Shown here: positions 50,784 to 59,135 of the stretch, piece by piece
How positions within the stretch are numbered: position 1 is the first letter of the stretch
Layout: each line of letters opens with the position of its first letter
From: Spirochaetota bacterium
GTDB lineage: Bacteria; Spirochaetota; Spirochaetia; Treponematales; UBA12059
Assembly (NCBI GenBank): GCA_022703505.1
Contig: JAKLDN010000005.1
Location: 62,001 to 126,000 of the forward strand
Direction of reading: 5' to 3'
Length of the DNA stretch: 64,000 bases
Program-made: the position numbers and the translations under genes
Notes under the pieces: generated by a model
Database searches by the model: none
What the model saw: the letters and a program-made list of their open reading frames with translations, nothing else
Told to the model about the DNA's origin: nothing

Positions 50784-51665
50784 ATGTCGGATGGAACCGG
50801 AAGCCCGAGGGGCGGGGTCTGCGTTGTCACGGGAGCCACATCCGGCATCGGGCTGGCCGCGGCCTGCGCCCTGGCGCGGCTGGGAGCCCGGGTGATCGGG
50901 GTGGGGCGGGACGCCGGTCGGGCCGGGGCCGCCCTCCGGCGGGTCGAGGCCGCGGCCGCCGAGTCCGGGGCGCCCGCTCCCTCCTTCGAGCTGGCGGACC
51001 TGTCCAGCCTGCGGGAAACCCGGGCGCTGGGGGAACGGCTGGCCTCCGGGTCCGGGGGGATCGACGCCCTGGTGAACTGCGCGGGGGTCTTCACCTCCCG
51101 GCGGACCCTGACCCCGGAGGGCCTGGAGACCCAGTTCGCCGTGAACCACCTGGCCCCCTTCCTCCTGACCACGACCCTCCTTCCCCGCCTCCGGGCCGCC
51201 CCGGACGGCCGGATCGTCGTCGTGAGCTCCGCCTCCCACCGCTTCGGGCGGATCCGCTGGGAGGATCCGTCCCGGGCCCGGGGCTATACCGGCCTGGGCG
51301 CCTACGGGCAGTCCAAGCTGGGGAACGTCCTCTTCGTCCGGGAACTGGCGCGCCGCCTGGGCTCCGGATCCTCCGTCACGGTCTTCGCGGCGGACCCGGG
51401 GCTGGTCCGTACGGACATGGGGCTCAAGCACGGCCCCTCCCTGGCCAGTCTGGGGTGGAGGCTTCGGCGCCGGGCCGGCACATCCCCGGAGGTGCCCGCC
51501 GCCGCCATCGCCCTCCTCGTTGCCTCGCCGGAACTTCGGGGACGCACGGGGCTCTACTGGAAGGACGGCCGGGAGCTCGCCCCCTCCCCGCGGGCCCTGG
51601 ACGCCCGGGCCGCCCGCAGGCTCTGGGACTTGAGCGAGGGGATCACCCGGGAAATCCTCGGCTAG
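50784..51665 (+). CDS. Short-chain dehydrogenase/reductase (retinol-dehydrogenase-like)
   Basis: A 293-residue classical SDR. The cofactor motif TGxxxGIG is VVTGATSGIGLAAACAL, followed by ELADLSSLRETR, VNCAGVF, FAVNHLAPFLLTTTLL, the catalytic Ser (VVVSSASHRF) and YxxxK (AYGQSKLGNVLFVREL). The Arg after the beta-2 strand (GVGRDAGRA) suggests NADP. Proteins with this RIRWED...YGQSKLGN pattern are related to retinol dehydrogenases and WWOX; in bacteria the substrate is unknown. I chose the ATG at 50784 for its GGAGGGT ribosome site; TATGAT at 50735-50740 may be the -10 box. Confidence 0.88.
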   Translation: MSDGTGSPRGGVCVVTGATSGIGLAAACALARLGARVIGVGRDAGRAGAALRRVEAAAAESGAPAPSFELADLSSLRETRALGERLASGSGGIDALVNCAGVFTSRRTLTPEGLETQFAVNHLAPFLLTTTLLPRLRAAPDGRIVVVSSASHRFGRIRWEDPSRARGYTGLGAYGQSKLGNVLFVRELARRLGSGSSVTVFAADPGLVRTDMGLKHGPSLASLGWRLRRRAGTSPEVPAAAIALLVASPELRGRTGLYWKDGRELAPSPRALDARAARRLWDLSEGITREILG

Positions 51666-51743
51666 GCCGGACGCCGGCCCCGGCTTCCGGGACGCCGGAG
51701 GAGCCGGCGCCGGATTTCCTTGCCCCCGCCGTCGGCGCGCCTA

Positions 51744-51777
51744 TATAATTCCGCCATTCGATGGAGGGCGACGGGTG
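51744..51777 (+). promoter_or_regulatory. Promoter and 5-codon upstream ORF of the two-component operon
   Basis: TATAAT (51744-51749) is a perfect -10 box. An ATG at 51761 opens a five-codon frame (Met-Glu-Gly-Asp-Gly) whose TGA stop (51776-51778) overlaps the GTG start of the kinase at 51775. The frame contains the kinase's Shine-Dalgarno GGAGG. Translational coupling through this mini-ORF is possible. Confidence 0.5.
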
Positions 51778-53577
51778 ACCGAAGGGCGATGGGGCATCAG
51801 CCAGAAATTCATACTCTTCATCTCCCTCTCGGTGCTGGTCTTCCTGGTGGGGATCTTCCTGATCACCCGGAACGTCCTGGGGGACTACGCCCTGGCCACC
51901 GCGGACGAGCTGTCCGAGACCATCCTGGACCAGACGGACAAGCGCCTGGGCCAGTTCTTCGAGGAGATGGAGCATCTGGCCCGGGGGCTGGCGGGAACCC
52001 GGGCGGTGCTGGACGCGGACGAGGCGGCCATGGGGGACCTCTTCGTGGCCACGGTCCTGCCCCGGGCGCGCTACCTCCGGGCGGTCTACCTGGGCACCGA
52101 GGACGGACGGATGTTCGAATGGGGAACGGGCAAAGGCTTCGTCGATTACCGGCCTAGCTTCCCGCCGGGCTACGATCCCCGGGTCCGGCCCTGGTACCGG
52201 ACCGCGATCGAAAAGGGCGATTTCGCCATTTCGGACCCCTACATCTACGCCAGCGTCGACGACATCGGAATCACCTGCGCCCTGCCGGTGACGGGTCCGG
52301 ACGGATCGAGGGTCGGGGTCCTGGGCCTGGACATCCTGCTGGAGGACCTGCGCAGGATCCTGGAAGGCCTGGAGATCCCCAAGCAGGGGAAGGCCCTCCT
52401 GGTGAGCTCCACGGGGGTCGTCGTGGCCAGCCAGTTCCCCGGGGACCGGGCCGCCGACCCCAGCCAGAAGGGCTTCGCCCTGCCCTTCTCCCTGGAGGAG
52501 ATACGGGGACCCGCGGGTTCCTTCACCGCCGGGATCGAGGGGGAGGAGACGCACTTCGTCTACAAGAGGACCTCCCGGGCGGACTGGACCATCGCCGTGG
52601 GCATGCCCCTGGGGTCCATCCTGGAATCCATGCGCAGCCTCCTCAACATCATCAGCATGGTGGAGATCATCCTGATGCTCATGCTCACCCTGGCCCTGGC
52701 GGGCATCACGGGGCGGCTCATCCTCTCGCCCCTGGCCGGGATCGTGGCGGTGATCAACCGACTGAAGGCCGGGGACAAGGCGGCCCGAGTCCAGGTCCGG
52801 TCCGGGGACGAGTTCGGCGTCCTGGGCGACGAGTTCAACATGCTGGTGGACGAGGTGGACGGGTATTCCCGGAACCTGGAGGAGAAGGTCCGCCAGCGGA
52901 CCGAGGAGATCTGGCAACTCCAGAAGGAAAACACCCAGCTCCGGGTGGCGGAGGAGCGCCGCCGGATCTACCGGGACATGCACGACACCATCGGGGCCAA
53001 GCTGACGAACATCTTCTTCTGCGGCGGGGTGGCCAAGGACCAGGCCAAGGAAGGGCCCGCGAAGCTCCGGGAGATGCTGGAGCGGATCGAGGAGAACTGC
53101 CTGGAAGCCGTGGCCAGCCTGAGGGGCATCGTGCAGGGCATGCACGAGGACGACCGCATGGGCTCGGACCTGGTGAAGTTCGTGTCCGCGGGGATCCGCC
53201 AGCGGCTGGAGTCCCGGGACATCGACTTCGACTGCCGGATCCGGAACCGCAGGGCCCTCCGGGATCTCGGGGACGAGCCGCGCACGGAGATCGAGAAGGT
53301 CCTGGAGGAGCTGGTCAGCAACACCCTGAGGCACTCCGGGGCGTCCCGGGTCCGGCTCCGGCTCTCGTCAGGATCCCGGGGCATCCTGCTGCGGTTTTCC
53401 GACGACGGCGTGGGCTTCGACCCCGCGGAGACCCGGGCGGGGTCCTTCGGCCTGGCGAACGTCCGGTTCCGGGTGGAGCGGCTGGGGGGGAAGGTTTCCG
53501 TGCGCTCGGTCCCAGGCCGGGGGGTCGAATACTCGGCCCTGCTTCCCGCCCGAGGGGAGGACCATGAAGACCGATAG
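51775..53577 (+). CDS. NarX/DegS-type sensor histidine kinase with periplasmic dCache-like domain
   Basis: A 600-residue kinase. TM1 (about 10-32), a periplasmic Cache domain (FPPGYDPRVRPWYRTAIEKGDFAISDPYIYASVDDIGITCALPV, read in parts, is the dCache_1 core that binds small carboxylates or amino acids), TM2 (about 280-305), HAMP, a coiled segment and a HisKA_3 dimerisation domain with His403 (YRDMHDTIGAKLTNI), then HATPase (ELVSNTLRHSGAS, DDGVGFDP, FGLANVRFRVERLGG). It overlaps the response regulator gene by 14 bp. A dicarboxylate/glutamate symporter gene follows the pair, suggesting that the sensed ligand is the transported substrate (inference). Confidence 0.9.
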   Translation: MTEGRWGISQKFILFISLSVLVFLVGIFLITRNVLGDYALATADELSETILDQTDKRLGQFFEEMEHLARGLAGTRAVLDADEAAMGDLFVATVLPRARYLRAVYLGTEDGRMFEWGTGKGFVDYRPSFPPGYDPRVRPWYRTAIEKGDFAISDPYIYASVDDIGITCALPVTGPDGSRVGVLGLDILLEDLRRILEGLEIPKQGKALLVSSTGVVVASQFPGDRAADPSQKGFALPFSLEEIRGPAGSFTAGIEGEETHFVYKRTSRADWTIAVGMPLGSILESMRSLLNIISMVEIILMLMLTLALAGITGRLILSPLAGIVAVINRLKAGDKAARVQVRSGDEFGVLGDEFNMLVDEVDGYSRNLEEKVRQRTEEIWQLQKENTQLRVAEERRRIYRDMHDTIGAKLTNIFFCGGVAKDQAKEGPAKLREMLERIEENCLEAVASLRGIVQGMHEDDRMGSDLVKFVSAGIRQRLESRDIDFDCRIRNRRALRDLGDEPRTEIEKVLEELVSNTLRHSGASRVRLRLSSGSRGILLRFSDDGVGFDPAETRAGSFGLANVRFRVERLGGKVSVRSVPGRGVEYSALLPARGEDHEDR

Positions 53578-54223
53578 CGGAACCGGCCGCACCGCCGTGG
53601 CCATCGTGGAGGACGAGCGGGAGGTCCGGGAGGGCCTCCGGTACTTCCTGGGCCTGGACGAGCGTATCCGGGTGGCGGGCAGTTTCGGCCGGGCGGAGGA
53701 TTTCCTGGCCTGGATGGCGGAAAACCCCGAGCCCGACATCGTCCTCATGGACATCCACCTTCCCGGGATGGACGGGATCGAGGCCACCCGGGCGGTGCTG
53801 GAAAGGCACCCGGATCTCGTGGTCCTCATCCTCACCATCTTCGAGGAGGAGGACAAGATCCTGGACTCCATCAAGGCCGGCGCCAAGGGCTACATCCTCA
53901 AGAACACCAAGCCCGAGCAGCTCCTGGAGCAGATCCTGAGCGCCAAGGCCGAGGGCTCGCCCATCAGCCCCACCGTGGCGCGCCGCATCCTGGAGGAGCT
54001 CCGCAGGGGCGGCACGGGAAAGGCCGCGGACTACGGCCTCACCCCACGGGAGCGGGAAGTCCTGCGGGACATCGTGGACGGCCTCACCTACCGGGAGCTG
54101 GCGGAGCGGCACCACATCGCCGGATCCACCGCCAAGAAGCACATCCTCCACATCTACCAGAAGCTGAACGTCTCCTCCAAGGCGGAGATCGTCCGCAAGG
54201 CCCTGGACGAGCGGCTGATCTAG
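53564..54223 (+). CDS. NarL/FixJ-family response regulator
   Basis: A 219-residue transcription factor. The receiver domain has Glu-Asp-Glu in IVEDEREV, phospho-acceptor Asp63 (IVLMDIHLPGMDGIEAT), the Thr in ILTIFEEED and Lys in AKGYILKN. The LuxR-type helix-turn-helix (GLTPREREVLRDIVDGLTYRELAERHHIAGSTAKKHILHIYQKLNV, in parts) completes it. It is the cognate partner of the overlapping HisKA_3 kinase. The likely target is the symporter gene 222 bp downstream. The start at 53564 (MKTDSG) fits the family and overlaps the kinase gene. Confidence 0.92.
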   Translation: MKTDSGTGRTAVAIVEDEREVREGLRYFLGLDERIRVAGSFGRAEDFLAWMAENPEPDIVLMDIHLPGMDGIEATRAVLERHPDLVVLILTIFEEEDKILDSIKAGAKGYILKNTKPEQLLEQILSAKAEGSPISPTVARRILEELRRGGTGKAADYGLTPREREVLRDIVDGLTYRELAERHHIAGSTAKKHILHIYQKLNVSSKAEIVRKALDERLI

Positions 54224-54445
54224 ATCGGGAATTCGGGCCCGGGCCCGGACCCGGGGGAATGCCGGGCCGCGGGGTGCCGCTTGGACCGAAGGGTGTACGC
54301 GGAGCCGAACCGAACGCGGCCCGCACGTAAATATACTCCCTTTGGTGCATATCGGGCTTCGGAATTCAGCCTTACACTGGGGTGATTCCGTCCGCGCCGC
54401 CCCCCGGGGATCGGCCGGACCATCCTCGATTTCCCGGAGGCATGT
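54224..54445 (+). promoter_or_regulatory. Regulatory region ahead of the symporter gene
   Basis: A GC-rich inverted stretch (GGGCCCGGGCCC, about 54235-54246) lies just behind the response regulator stop. Further on, TATACT (54332-54337) is the best -10 candidate, about 108 nt before the ATG. I see no certain regulator site; the region is long enough to hold one. Confidence 0.4.
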
Positions 54446-55750
54446 ATGGCGGAAGGCAAGAAAGGCGCGCTGGGCTGGTACTTCAACTCCAACCTGCTCA
54501 CGCGCATCCTGATCGGTCTCGTATTGGGCGCGATCGTCGGGATCATCCTGGGCTTCACGCCCGGGGCGGTGAAGGGCTACGTAAGCTTCGTCCAGCCCTT
54601 CGGGGACCTCTTCGTCCGGCTGCTCAAGATGATCGTCGTACCGGTCATCCTCTTCTCCCTGATCGCCGGTGCGGCCAGCATCGCCCCCTCCCGCCTGGGC
54701 CGGGTGGGCGTCAAGATCATGGTGTACTACCTGTTCACCTCCGCCCTGGCCGTCCTGATCGGCCTGGTGTTCGCGAACATCTTCCAGCCCGGCGCGGGCT
54801 TCAACATCGTGGGAGCCGCGGACATCAAGGGCAAGGAGGCCGTAGTCCAGCCCCTTGCGACGATCCTGCTCAACATCATCCCGACCAATCCCATGGAGTC
54901 CCTGGCCAAGGGCGACGTCCTCCCGATCATCTTCTTCGCCGTGGTCTTCGGCCTGGGGATCTCCTTCGTGAAGGACTCCAAGACCCCCGCCATCGCCAAG
55001 GGCGCGGACATGCTCTTCGACGTCTGCAACGCCGCCGCGGAGACCATGTACAAGGTCGTGAAGGGGATCATGCAGTACGCCCCCATCGGCGTGTTCGTCC
55101 TCATCTCCATCGTCTTCGCCCAGCAGGGACCCAAAGCCATCGGTCCCCTCCTCATCGTGACCCTGACGGTATACCTGGGTCTCCTGGTGCACCTGGTCGG
55201 CGTGTACGGAGGATTCCTGGCGGTCTACAAGCTCGGGCTGATCAAGTTCCTGAAGGGCGCCAACGAGGCCATGGTGACGGCCTTCGTCACCCGGTCTTCC
55301 AGCGGCACCCTGCCCATCACGTTGCGGGTCGCCGAGGAGAAGCTGGGCATCCCCCGGGCCACCTCCTCCTTCACCCTGCCCCTGGGCGCCACGATCAACA
55401 TGGACGGCACGGCCATCTACCTGGGCGTCTGCGCCATGTTCATCGGCTACGCCATCGGCCGGCCCCTGACCTTCAATCAGCAGCTGACGGTGATCATCAC
55501 CGCCACCCTGGCCTCCATCGGCACCGCCGGCGTCCCCGGAGCCGGAGCGATCATGCTGCTCATGGTCCTCGAGTCCATCGGCCTCAAGGTCGAGGCGGGC
55601 AGCGCCGTGGCCGCCGCCTACGCAATGATCCTGGGCATCGACGCCCTCCTGGACATGGGCCGCACCTGCCTGAACGTCACCGGCGACCTGGCCGGAACCG
55701 CCATCGTGTCCAAGACCGAGAACGAGCTGGACCTGGCCAAATGGCGCTAA
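54446..55750 (+). CDS. Dicarboxylate/amino acid:cation symporter (DAACS family)
   Basis: A 434-residue GltP/GltT/DctA-type symporter. Hallmarks are intact: [22 protein letters not shown] (helix 2-3), [21 protein letters not shown] (serine-rich hairpin HP1), [22 protein letters not shown] (NMDGT sodium site in helix 7), [22 protein letters not shown] (HP2) and [18 protein letters not shown] (helix 8 with the Asp and Arg that choose the substrate). The Arg in DMGRTCLN suits acidic amino acids or dicarboxylates. It takes up glutamate, aspartate or C4-dicarboxylates with Na+ or H+. The ATG at 54446 follows GGAGG. Its stop codon lies in a triple-hairpin terminator. Confidence 0.93.
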   Translation: MAEGKKGALGWYFNSNLLTRILIGLVLGAIVGIILGFTPGAVKGYVSFVQPFGDLFVRLLKMIVVPVILFSLIAGAASIAPSRLGRVGVKIMVYYLFTSALAVLIGLVFANIFQPGAGFNIVGAADIKGKEAVVQPLATILLNIIPTNPMESLAKGDVLPIIFFAVVFGLGISFVKDSKTPAIAKGADMLFDVCNAAAETMYKVVKGIMQYAPIGVFVLISIVFAQQGPKAIGPLLIVTLTVYLGLLVHLVGVYGGFLAVYKLGLIKFLKGANEAMVTAFVTRSSSGTLPITLRVAEEKLGIPRATSSFTLPLGATINMDGTAIYLGVCAMFIGYAIGRPLTFNQQLTVIITATLASIGTAGVPGAGAIMLLMVLESIGLKVEAGSAVAAAYAMILGIDALLDMGRTCLNVTGDLAGTAIVSKTENELDLAKWR

Positions 55751-55837
55751 GTCGGCGATAGCCGACTTAGCGGCAAGGAAGCCCTTCGGGCTTCCTCGAT
55801 TGCTAAAAAAGGGCCGCCCCGAGGGGCGGCCCTTTTT
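55746..55837. terminator. Triple-hairpin bidirectional terminator
   Basis: Hairpin 1 (55746-55771) has perfect arms GCTAAGTCGGC and includes the symporter stop codon TAA. Hairpin 2 (55773-55803) has arms GCAA/TTGC around AGGAAGCCC-TTC-GGGCTTCCT. Hairpin 3 (55806-55837) has GGGCCGCCCC arms with an A-tract and a T-tract, a true intrinsic terminator that would work in both directions for the convergent symporter and chemoreceptor genes. Confidence 0.85.
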
Positions 55838-55892
55838 CCCTGCGGTCCCGCTACGCGGTACACGGACACCGGTCCGCTCCCAACGCCCCCCG

Positions 55893-57533
55893 CTACACGT
55901 AGATCCCCACGTAGACGAAGAGGTCCGTGTCCGGGACGGCCTTCACGTAGGTGAGCTTGTCCTGGACCCGGCCGGTGAGGGGATTGTTCCACTTGTACTC
56001 GGTCCAGCCCTCCCCCAGCTTCCCGGCCCCCAGGATGCGCTCGCCGATCCGTACCCCGTCGGGATCCACGAAGCCCAGGATGCTCTGGCCCTTGTTCTCC
56101 GGCTTGGGGGGATAGATGACCCAGCGGCCCTCTCCGTCCACGACGCAGGCGTAGATGTCCCCGAAGCGGAAGCGGCCTTCCGACAGGAAGGTCCTCTCCG
56201 CGGCCTCCAGGCCGTTCTCCGCCAGGTACCGGGCGGCCTGGATGGTCAGGGACTTGGCGTCCTGGCTGGTCTTCCGGGCGATGAACTCGAGGAAGCCGTC
56301 GACTTCCTTCCGCAGCCCACCCCCCTCCTCGGCGATCCGGCCCGCGATCCGGTGGATACCTTCGGCTAAAGACTCCGTCTCACCCACCTCCGCGGCCAGG
56401 CCCCGGGCGCCGGATCGGACCTGCTCGTTGGCTGCCGCCAGGCCGGCGGCGCCGGACTCGACCCGTCCGACCGCGGCCTCCTGGCTGGTCACCGCGGCGG
56501 CGACCCCGGAGATCACCTCGTCCAGGCGCCCCACGGCCTCCTTGGTCGCGGAGCTCGATTCCCGGGCCCGTCGGGCCCCCGCCTGGACACCGTCGATCAG
56601 GGCCTTGATGTCCAAGGTGGCCTTCCCCGTCTGGGCCGCGAGCTTCTTCACCTCCCCGGCCACCACGGCGAAGCCCCTGCCCGCGGAACCCGCCCGGGCC
56701 GCCTCGATGGCCGCGTTGAGGGCCAGGAGGTTCGTGCGCTCGGCGATCTCGTCGATCAGGCCCACGATCTCCCCGATCCGGACCGTGGACGCCTCGAGCT
56801 CCTCCACGGAGCCGGTGGCGCCCGCGATCGCGGAAACCGCGGTCTCGGAGATCTCGGAAGTGCGGTACATCTCCCGGCTGATGCGGCCCGCGGATTCCCG
56901 CAGGTCCCGCAGGGCGGCCGTCACCTCCGAAAGGATCTCGGAAACCGCCGACGCGGCGGTCTCGACCTCCCCGCCCGTCCCGCGGGTCCGCTCCGAAGCC
57001 TCCAGCAACCTGTCCGCGGAGGACCGCACCTCCTCCAGGGTGGCGTCCACGGTCGAAAGGCGGGACCGCACGGAGGCGTCCAGGCGGACCTTGAGTTCCT
57101 CCCGTTCGTGGGCCGCCGCGAGATCCCGCTCGGTCTCCATGGCCGAAGCCCGGCGCTGGGCGGATATCCGCTCCCGGTCGGCCCGGATCCGGACCGCCAG
57201 GTCCTCCGCGGAGACGAGTCCGTCCTTCCCCGAGCCCGCGCCGTCGGGGCCGGGGGATTCGGCCGTTCCCTCGGCCCCCAGGGCCTCCCCGATCTCGGCC
57301 AGGGTACGTTCCCGGATCCGGTCCGGCAGGCGGGCCAGGCCGCGGGCCAGAAGCGCCGCGGCCGCGAACAGGACAGCCCCGGCGGCGGCAGGAAGCAGGG
57401 GCGAGGCCGGGACTCCCGGAACGCCCGGGATCCCCGCGGCCGCCCGGGCCAGGCAGGCGCCCGAGGCCAGGCAGGCGGCCGCGATCAGCCCCAGGCGCGC
57501 GGAGAGGCGCGCCGATGTTCGTCGAGTTTTCAC
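55893..57533 (-). CDS. Chemoreceptor with two N-terminal helices and a C-terminal Cache_2-like domain
   Basis: A 546-residue methyl-accepting protein with an unusual order. Two transmembrane helices with a short Pro/Gly loop (about 13-64) leave no room for a periplasmic sensor. A coiled region and the signalling domain (tip [20 protein letters not shown]) follow. The last about 110 residues match a Cache_2 sensor ([56 protein letters not shown]), here in the cytoplasm after the signalling domain. I take the GTG at 57533: TTGCGG-17-TATCAT lies 7 nt before it and gives a leaderless start. A TTG at 57569 would extend the frame into that promoter. Confidence 0.88.
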   Translation of the reverse strand: MKTRRTSARLSARLGLIAAACLASGACLARAAAGIPGVPGVPASPLLPAAAGAVLFAAAALLARGLARLPDRIRERTLAEIGEALGAEGTAESPGPDGAGSGKDGLVSAEDLAVRIRADRERISAQRRASAMETERDLAAAHEREELKVRLDASVRSRLSTVDATLEEVRSSADRLLEASERTRGTGGEVETAASAVSEILSEVTAALRDLRESAGRISREMYRTSEISETAVSAIAGATGSVEELEASTVRIGEIVGLIDEIAERTNLLALNAAIEAARAGSAGRGFAVVAGEVKKLAAQTGKATLDIKALIDGVQAGARRARESSSATKEAVGRLDEVISGVAAAVTSQEAAVGRVESGAAGLAAANEQVRSGARGLAAEVGETESLAEGIHRIAGRIAEEGGGLRKEVDGFLEFIARKTSQDAKSLTIQAARYLAENGLEAAERTFLSEGRFRFGDIYACVVDGEGRWVIYPPKPENKGQSILGFVDPDGVRIGERILGAGKLGEGWTEYKWNNPLTGRVQDKLTYVKAVPDTDLFVYVGIYV

Positions 57534-57540
57534 GGAGAGG

Positions 57541-57569
57541 ATGATAAACCGATACAGGAAAACCCGCAA
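57541..57569 (-). promoter_or_regulatory. Promoter of the Cache-tailed chemoreceptor, leaderless
   Basis: On the minus strand TTGCGG (57564-57569), exactly 17 bp, then TATCAT (57541-57546) and seven pyrimidine-rich bases (CCTCTCC) before GTG (57533). It is the most complete example of the leaderless arrangement in the window. Confidence 0.65.
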
Positions 57570-57604
57570 CGGGGAATCGACCGCGGTCGATGACCGTGGT
57601 CATT

Positions 57605-58690
57605 TCATCCCCCGGCGAATTTCCTTCGGAGCCACCGCCCCGCCGCCCCCAGTACCCCCAACCCCGCGGCGTACAAAACGGCCAGTATCCCCAGACGCCT
57701 CCGGTACAGGTTTCGGTCGTACACCCGGTAGACCCGGGATTCCCCGATCTCCGGGAAGGGGGAGGGATCCCAGGGCAGGCCGTAGTCCCGGGCAAGGGCC
57801 CGGAGATTCAGCAGGTGGATCACCGGCACGCCCCGGGCGGCCATCCCGAAGACCGCCCCCGTACCCGAGGCCGAAAGGTTTCCAGCGTCGTTCACGCCCG
57901 GGGCGAGTTCCAGGGACTCGGCGTCCTCCCCGATATTCGCCGAGGCTCCCCCGACGTTCACGAAGGCCGCGCAGGTCCGGCCGTCCAGGAAGGCGTCGTA
58001 CAGGGCCAGGCGTTCGGCCACGCCGTCCTCCAGGGAACGGGGGTCCAGGAACCGGAGCCCCGACCGGGAGATTTCCCGGGAAAGGAGGCGTCGGCCCTCG
58101 GGCTGCATGTCCGAACCGGTGTCCCCGCCGCCCCCCAGGGAGACGGCCCGGATCGGGTACCCCAGGACGGGCTGGGCCGCCTCGTGGATGCGGAGATAGG
58201 AGAATCCGGGGACGTTGGCTCCCCAGGAGGAGGCCCCAAGGGACGCGACCAGGGCGACGTCCAGGTCCAAAGCCCGGGCCGCGGAGAGGACCGCCAGGGA
58301 CAGGCCCGGGAAGGAGCCGGAGGCCCCGACCGCGATGGCGTCCCCCCGTTCCACCCCCGCTTCCCGGAGCAGGAGGACCGCCAGGGCCGCCGCGTCGGGA
58401 CTCGCGGAAGTCCGCTTGGCCTCCAGGTCCCCCAGGGAGGTGGTCGTCTCGGAATACTCGACGCCGACCAGGCCCGTCCGGTTGGGATCCCGGAGGATGT
58501 CGAGGTCGAATCCCGCGGCGGCCCGGGCGGCTCGCACCCTCTCCGCCGCGTCCCGCATGAGTTCCGCGGCCCGGACCATCTCGTCGTAATGGGGGGAGGG
58601 AGCGTAGGCGGTGATCCGCCGCTCCACGGAAAGGGCGGCGGCGGACAGGAGGGCGGCAAGGATCCACAGAATAGTCCGGGCGGATTTCAA
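57605..58690 (-). CDS. pgsW: Poly-gamma-glutamate system protein (PgsW-like)
   Basis: A 361-residue membrane-anchored protein with an N-terminal helix (about 8-24) and a C-terminal hydrophobic segment (about 335-355). The central domain has PNRTGLVGVEYSETTTSLGDLEAKRTS, AIAVGASGSFPGLSLAVLSAA, VALVASLGASSWGANVP, SLGGGGDTGSDMQ and AFVNVGGASANIGE, the pattern of the proteins that accompany pgsB and pgsC and are called poly-gamma-glutamate system protein. Its exact role is unknown. It lies 10 bp behind pgsC. The operon ends here, convergent to no gene; the next minus-strand gene is a chemoreceptor. Confidence 0.82.
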   Translation of the reverse strand: MKSARTILWILAALLSAAALSVERRITAYAPSPHYDEMVRAAELMRDAAERVRAARAAAGFDLDILRDPNRTGLVGVEYSETTTSLGDLEAKRTSASPDAAALAVLLLREAGVERGDAIAVGASGSFPGLSLAVLSAARALDLDVALVASLGASSWGANVPGFSYLRIHEAAQPVLGYPIRAVSLGGGGDTGSDMQPEGRRLLSREISRSGLRFLDPRSLEDGVAERLALYDAFLDGRTCAAFVNVGGASANIGEDAESLELAPGVNDAGNLSASGTGAVFGMAARGVPVIHLLNLRALARDYGLPWDPSPFPEIGESRVYRVYDRNLYRRRLGILAVLYAAGLGVLGAAGRWLRRKFAGG

Positions 58691-58700
58691 CGGCGCGGCC

Positions 58701-59135
58701 CTACCGGACCAGGAGGAGGCGGCTAAGGAGATAGGTCACGGTCATCGCGGCGAAGGCCGCGGATCCCGTGACGAGGGTCCCCTGCTTCCGGCAGGCGTCC
58801 GCCAGGAGGCCGGGGACCACGATCCCGACGGCCCGCCATCCCGCGGCTTCGGGCAGGAGAGCCGGAACGACCAGGCCCGAGGCCAGGGCGGCCAGTCCGG
58901 AAACCGTCACCAGCACGAAGAAGCCCCGGCGGCCGAAGAGGATGAGCCGGGCGGACAGGAACCGGTAGGCTCCGAGGCCGATCGCCGCCGCGGCCGCCGT
59001 GCCCGCGAGGCGCGCCGGCTCCCCGGCGTGGAGGGCCAGGTAGGCGGGCACCACGATGCCGCCCGGGTAGATCCCGGTCAGCTCGTGGAAGACCACGGCC
59101 ACAAGGAATCCGATCAGCAGGGTCTCAGGGTCCAT
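58701..59135 (-). CDS. pgsC: Poly-gamma-glutamate biosynthesis protein PgsC/CapC
   Basis: A 144-residue membrane protein with four or five helices. It begins with the family signature LIGFLVAVVFHELTGIYPGGIVVPAYLAL and continues with helices typical of CapC (RRGFFVLVTVSGLAALASG, VGIVVPGLLADACRKQGTL). CapC forms the membrane part of the poly-gamma-glutamate synthase together with PgsB. The ATG at 59135 lies inside the end of pgsB (11-bp overlap), so they are translated together. The length and topology equal those of known PgsC proteins. Confidence 0.9.
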   Translation of the reverse strand: MDPETLLIGFLVAVVFHELTGIYPGGIVVPAYLALHAGEPARLAGTAAAAAIGLGAYRFLSARLILFGRRGFFVLVTVSGLAALASGLVVPALLPEAAGWRAVGIVVPGLLADACRKQGTLVTGSAAFAAMTVTYLLSRLLLVR

